Source of the DNA: Streptomyces sp. NBC_01260
GTDB lineage: Bacteria > Actinomycetota > Actinomycetes > Streptomycetales > Streptomycetaceae
Direction of reading: 5' to 3'
Assembly: GCF_036226405.1 (NCBI RefSeq)
Contig: NZ_CP108466.1
Location: 1-14,957 of the forward strand
Length of the DNA stretch: 14,957 bases
Shown: in pieces, positions 13,490 through 14,957 of the stretch
Position numbering within the stretch: position 1 is the first letter of the stretch
Layout of the letters: the number at the start of each line of letters is the position of its first letter
Translations under genes and position numbers: made by a program
The notes under the pieces: model-generated
What the model saw: only the letters and a program-made list of their open reading frames with translations
The model's database searches: none
Told to the model about the DNA's origin: nothing

Positions 13490-13525
13490 GGTGACGTCAT
13501 GAGGCCACGAGGCCGCGAGTTCACC
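13490..13525. repeat. 36-bp RY-GRNNYC element, copy 6 (upstream of the 13606 gene)
   Basis: The hexamers are GACGTC, GAGGCC, GAGGCC and GAGTTC, bounded by GGT and ACC; this is the clearest copy. It ends 8 bp before the TTGACA -35 of the next promoter, a position suited to activation or repression. Confidence 0.75.
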
Positions 13526-13533
13526 AAACACCC

Positions 13534-13587
13534 TTGACAGAAGGTGTGCGGAAAGCGCACAGTATGGGTGTGCGGAAAACGCACACC
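13534..13587 (+). promoter_or_regulatory. Promoter with two palindromic operators
   Basis: TTGACA at 13534-13539 is a perfect -35. A -10 is likely CACAGT at 13558-13563 (18-bp spacing). Operator A, TGTGCG-GAAAG-CGCACA at 13545-13561, lies between the boxes. Operator B, GGTGTGCG-GAAAA-CGCACACC at 13567-13587, covers the start point. Centres are 24 bp apart. This is the architecture of tight repression; the HTH protein encoded just downstream is the simplest candidate repressor. Confidence 0.7.
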
Positions 13588-13605
13588 ATCCGAGAGGGGA
13601 ACACC

Positions 13606-14169
13606 GTGGCCGTCTCCATCACCCGCACCACCGAGTCCACCACCATCGACTGGACCCGCTCCGACGACCCGCAGGGCTACCTCGTCCAGGCCATCGACAA
13701 CGGGCGCCTGGAGCAGGCCCTCACCGCCCTCGGGCTCAACACCTACTCCGACATCGCCGCCCTGGACGAGTTCGAGCGCGCCGAACTCCTCCGCAGCACC
13801 GCCCACCTCGTCAACGACCTGACCCGCCGCGTCCGGCATCTCACCGTCGCCTGCCGCGAGAGCGGCATGAGCTGGGGCACCCTCGCCTCCAACCTCACCG
13901 GCGACCCGCAGGCCCGCAGCACCGCCCGCAGCACCTACGACGCCGGAGTGCGCCAGCTCGGCACCCAGCCCCTGCCGATGACCACCTACATCTGGCGCGC
14001 GGAAGACGTCACCGACCTCGGAGACCCGACGCTGGGCGGCTCGATGACCGGCACCGTCACCGCCGCGTCCGACGAGGCCGCGAAGAAGTCGGTGGAGACC
14101 CAGCTCAAGAAGAAGGGCCTGGTCGTCAACGGCACCCTCAGCCTCATCCCGCAGCCGACCCAGGACTGA
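13606..14169 (+). CDS. Putative HTH DNA-binding protein under an operator-rich promoter
   Basis: This 187-aa protein is of no family I can name. Residues 20-80 are helical (GYLVQAIDNGRLEQALTALG). Residues 83-118 (CRESGMSWGTLASNLTGDPQ, then ARSTARSTY) look like a helix-turn-helix of the type that scans 'G-SW--IA--L'. The C-terminal 60 residues form a separate small alpha/beta domain (TTYIWRAEDVTDLG, then SDEAAKKSVETQLKKKGLVV). The GTG at 13606 has AGGGGA 5 nt upstream; the longer in-frame reading from TTG 13534 begins inside the -35 box and is rejected. Palindromes in its promoter suggest autoregulation. A 45-nt gap leads to the next gene. Confidence 0.75.
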   Translation: MAVSITRTTESTTIDWTRSDDPQGYLVQAIDNGRLEQALTALGLNTYSDIAALDEFERAELLRSTAHLVNDLTRRVRHLTVACRESGMSWGTLASNLTGDPQARSTARSTYDAGVRQLGTQPLPMTTYIWRAEDVTDLGDPTLGGSMTGTVTAASDEAAKKSVETQLKKKGLVVNGTLSLIPQPTQD

Positions 14170-14214
14170 CCCGCACCGCACCCACCGACAGCCCTCACAG
14201 ACCAGGAGACCCAC

Positions 14215-14661
14215 ATGCTCACCGCCGTCGTCGCCGTACTCGGCACCCTGGCCGGCGCCTTACTCACCGGCACCCTCCAGCACCTCAGCCAGCGCGCCCA
14301 GCGCACCGCCACCGAGACCGCCACCCGCCGGGCCGACGCCGTCACCGCCATCACCGAGCTGGCCTCCGCACTGGCCGACCACCGACGCGCCATGTGGATC
14401 AGGGAAGACCTCCGACTGCGCGGCCAGGACTGGACCGCCGCCCGCGCCGAGAGCCACAGCACCCGATCCGCGGTCACCGCACCGCTCCTGCGGGTGCAGC
14501 TCCTGCTGCCCGCCGTCGCGCCGGCCGCGCAGGAAGCCGCCCGCGCCACCTACGCGCTCCGCGACTCGGACGGCCAAACGCCCCTCGCCGCCGCCCGACT
14601 CCACGCCATCCAGAAGACCGACGCACTCGTCGAAGCCGCCGGAACCGCGCTCGCCGCATAA
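14215..14661 (+). CDS. 148-aa membrane-anchored small plasmid protein
   Basis: An N-terminal hydrophobic helix (residues 2-22, LTAVVAVLGTLAGALLTGTL) is followed by a long, mostly helical, Arg- and Ala-rich cytoplasmic part. This includes TRRADAVTAITELASALADH and HRRAMWIRED. It resembles a group of short Streptomyces plasmid and chromosomal proteins with one anchor and a helical bundle, without known function. The ATG has AGGAGA 5 nt upstream and follows the HTH gene by 45 nt, so the two are probably cotranscribed. A 13-bp hairpin terminates the unit. Confidence 0.7.
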   Translation: MLTAVVAVLGTLAGALLTGTLQHLSQRAQRTATETATRRADAVTAITELASALADHRRAMWIREDLRLRGQDWTAARAESHSTRSAVTAPLLRVQLLLPAVAPAAQEAARATYALRDSDGQTPLAAARLHAIQKTDALVEAAGTALAA

Positions 14662-14704
14662 CTCAAAGCCACCCCGAATTGACGCCCGCCTGATAAACCC
14701 CCTC

Positions 14705-14735
14705 GAATTCCCCTCCCGGACAGGGAGGGGAATTC
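14705..14735 (+). terminator. 13-bp hairpin terminator
   Basis: GAATTCCCCTCCC (14705-14717) and GGGAGGGGAATTC (14723-14735) form a perfect stem with a GGACA loop, followed by CTATTTCC. It lies 44 nt after the stop of the 148-aa gene and before the repeats of the right end. Confidence 0.75.
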
Positions 14736-14812
14736 CTATTTCCAGGCTCCGGCCGACACCTTAAACCACGCAGAGCAACCAGCTCGGACCCGCCGGACGC
14801 GCCAGACACCCC

Positions 14813-14941
14813 CTGCCACACACCTGCCACACATCAATGTGTGGCAGGTCCCCAACCTGCCACACACGTGCCACACACGCGAAACCAGCCCTGACCTGCG
14901 AAAACATCGAACCTGCCACACATGCCACACATGCCACACAT
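14813..14941. repeat. Eight TGCCACACA iterons, one inverted; candidate replication origin
   Basis: TGCCACACA occurs at 14814, 14825, 14858, 14869, 14914, 14923 and 14932 on the plus strand, and once inverted (TGTGTGGCA) at 14838-14846. Pairs are 11, 11, 9 and 9 bp apart. The second and the inverted copy form a 13-bp perfect inverted repeat, ACCTGCCACACAT-CA-ATGTGTGGCAGGT (14822-14849). Such iterons usually bind the plasmid replication initiator. No gene lies between 14662 and the window end. Confidence 0.65.
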
Positions 14942-14957
14942 GAAATCACCCCTGTAG

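Noticed and set aside
13534..13605. N-terminal extension of the HTH gene from TTG 13534
   Set aside because: The TTG is the first codon of the TTGACA -35 box, and the repeated GVRKxH peptide is just the translation of the two operators.
14813..14941. CRISPR array
   Set aside because: Repeats are only 9-13 bp, spaced 9-11 bp or irregularly, one is inverted, and no cas genes are present; iterons fit better.

Overview
The window looks like a small conjugative plasmid of a high-GC actinomycete, most likely Streptomyces or a close relative. The coding regions have very high GC at third codon positions and many GTG starts. The gene set is the classical Streptomyces one: an FtsK/TraB-type transfer ATPase, Spd-like membrane proteins, a KorSA-like GntR repressor, a large replication protein and a ParA/ribbon-helix-helix partition pair. 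I see no integrase, transposase, rRNA, tRNA or CRISPR array. A full transfer, control, replication and partition set fits in 14,957 bp, and both ends are non-coding (repeats at the right end, an AT-richer stretch at the left). The window may therefore be a complete plasmid opened near its origin; that is inference.

Layout. Positions 1-429 are non-coding and AT-richer, ending in two hairpins that terminate the leftward transfer operon. Positions 430-6635 are all leftward. In transcription order they hold a sigma/HTH-like regulator, a 30-aa peptide, a 103-aa coiled-coil protein, a 61-aa zinc-ribbon protein and a 73-aa membrane protein (start/stop overlaps or a 2-nt gap). These are followed by a 128-aa zinc-binding RRQRL-type protein, a 139-aa membrane protein, a 368-aa SpdB-like membrane protein, a possible 67-aa protein and the TraB-like DNA translocase. 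Positions 6636-6824 form a divergent control region with a hairpin and two palindromic operators. Rightward from 6825 come the GntR/UTRA repressor, the giant replication protein with a 198-aa companion, a strong hairpin, parA with an RHH partner, a repeat-rich gap, a putative HTH regulator behind a doubly operated promoter, and a small membrane-anchored protein. The right end (14813-14941) carries eight TGCCACACA repeats.

Two things stand out. First, the replication protein joins a DUF927-like helicase to a C-terminal domain that I read as a divergent family-B DNA polymerase. Motifs A, B and C are present at nearly the spacing of phi29 polymerase, but the second catalytic Asp of motif C is missing. 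Second, six copies of a 36-bp element built from four RY-GRNNYC octamers are scattered over the window. Two lie at promoters (parA and the 13606 gene), two in gaps of the transfer operon, and two inside coding sequence. The two intragenic copies lie in the same frame and encode near-identical peptides in linkers of unrelated proteins. They look like binding sites of one plasmid-wide DNA-binding protein, either the partition RHH protein or the TraB translocase.

How the genes probably work together: the GntR protein represses itself and the transfer operon until mating. TraB moves double-stranded DNA to the recipient, and the Spd-like proteins support spread within the mycelium. The replication protein acts at an origin that may span the window ends. 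ParA and the RHH protein segregate copies, possibly using the 36-bp elements.
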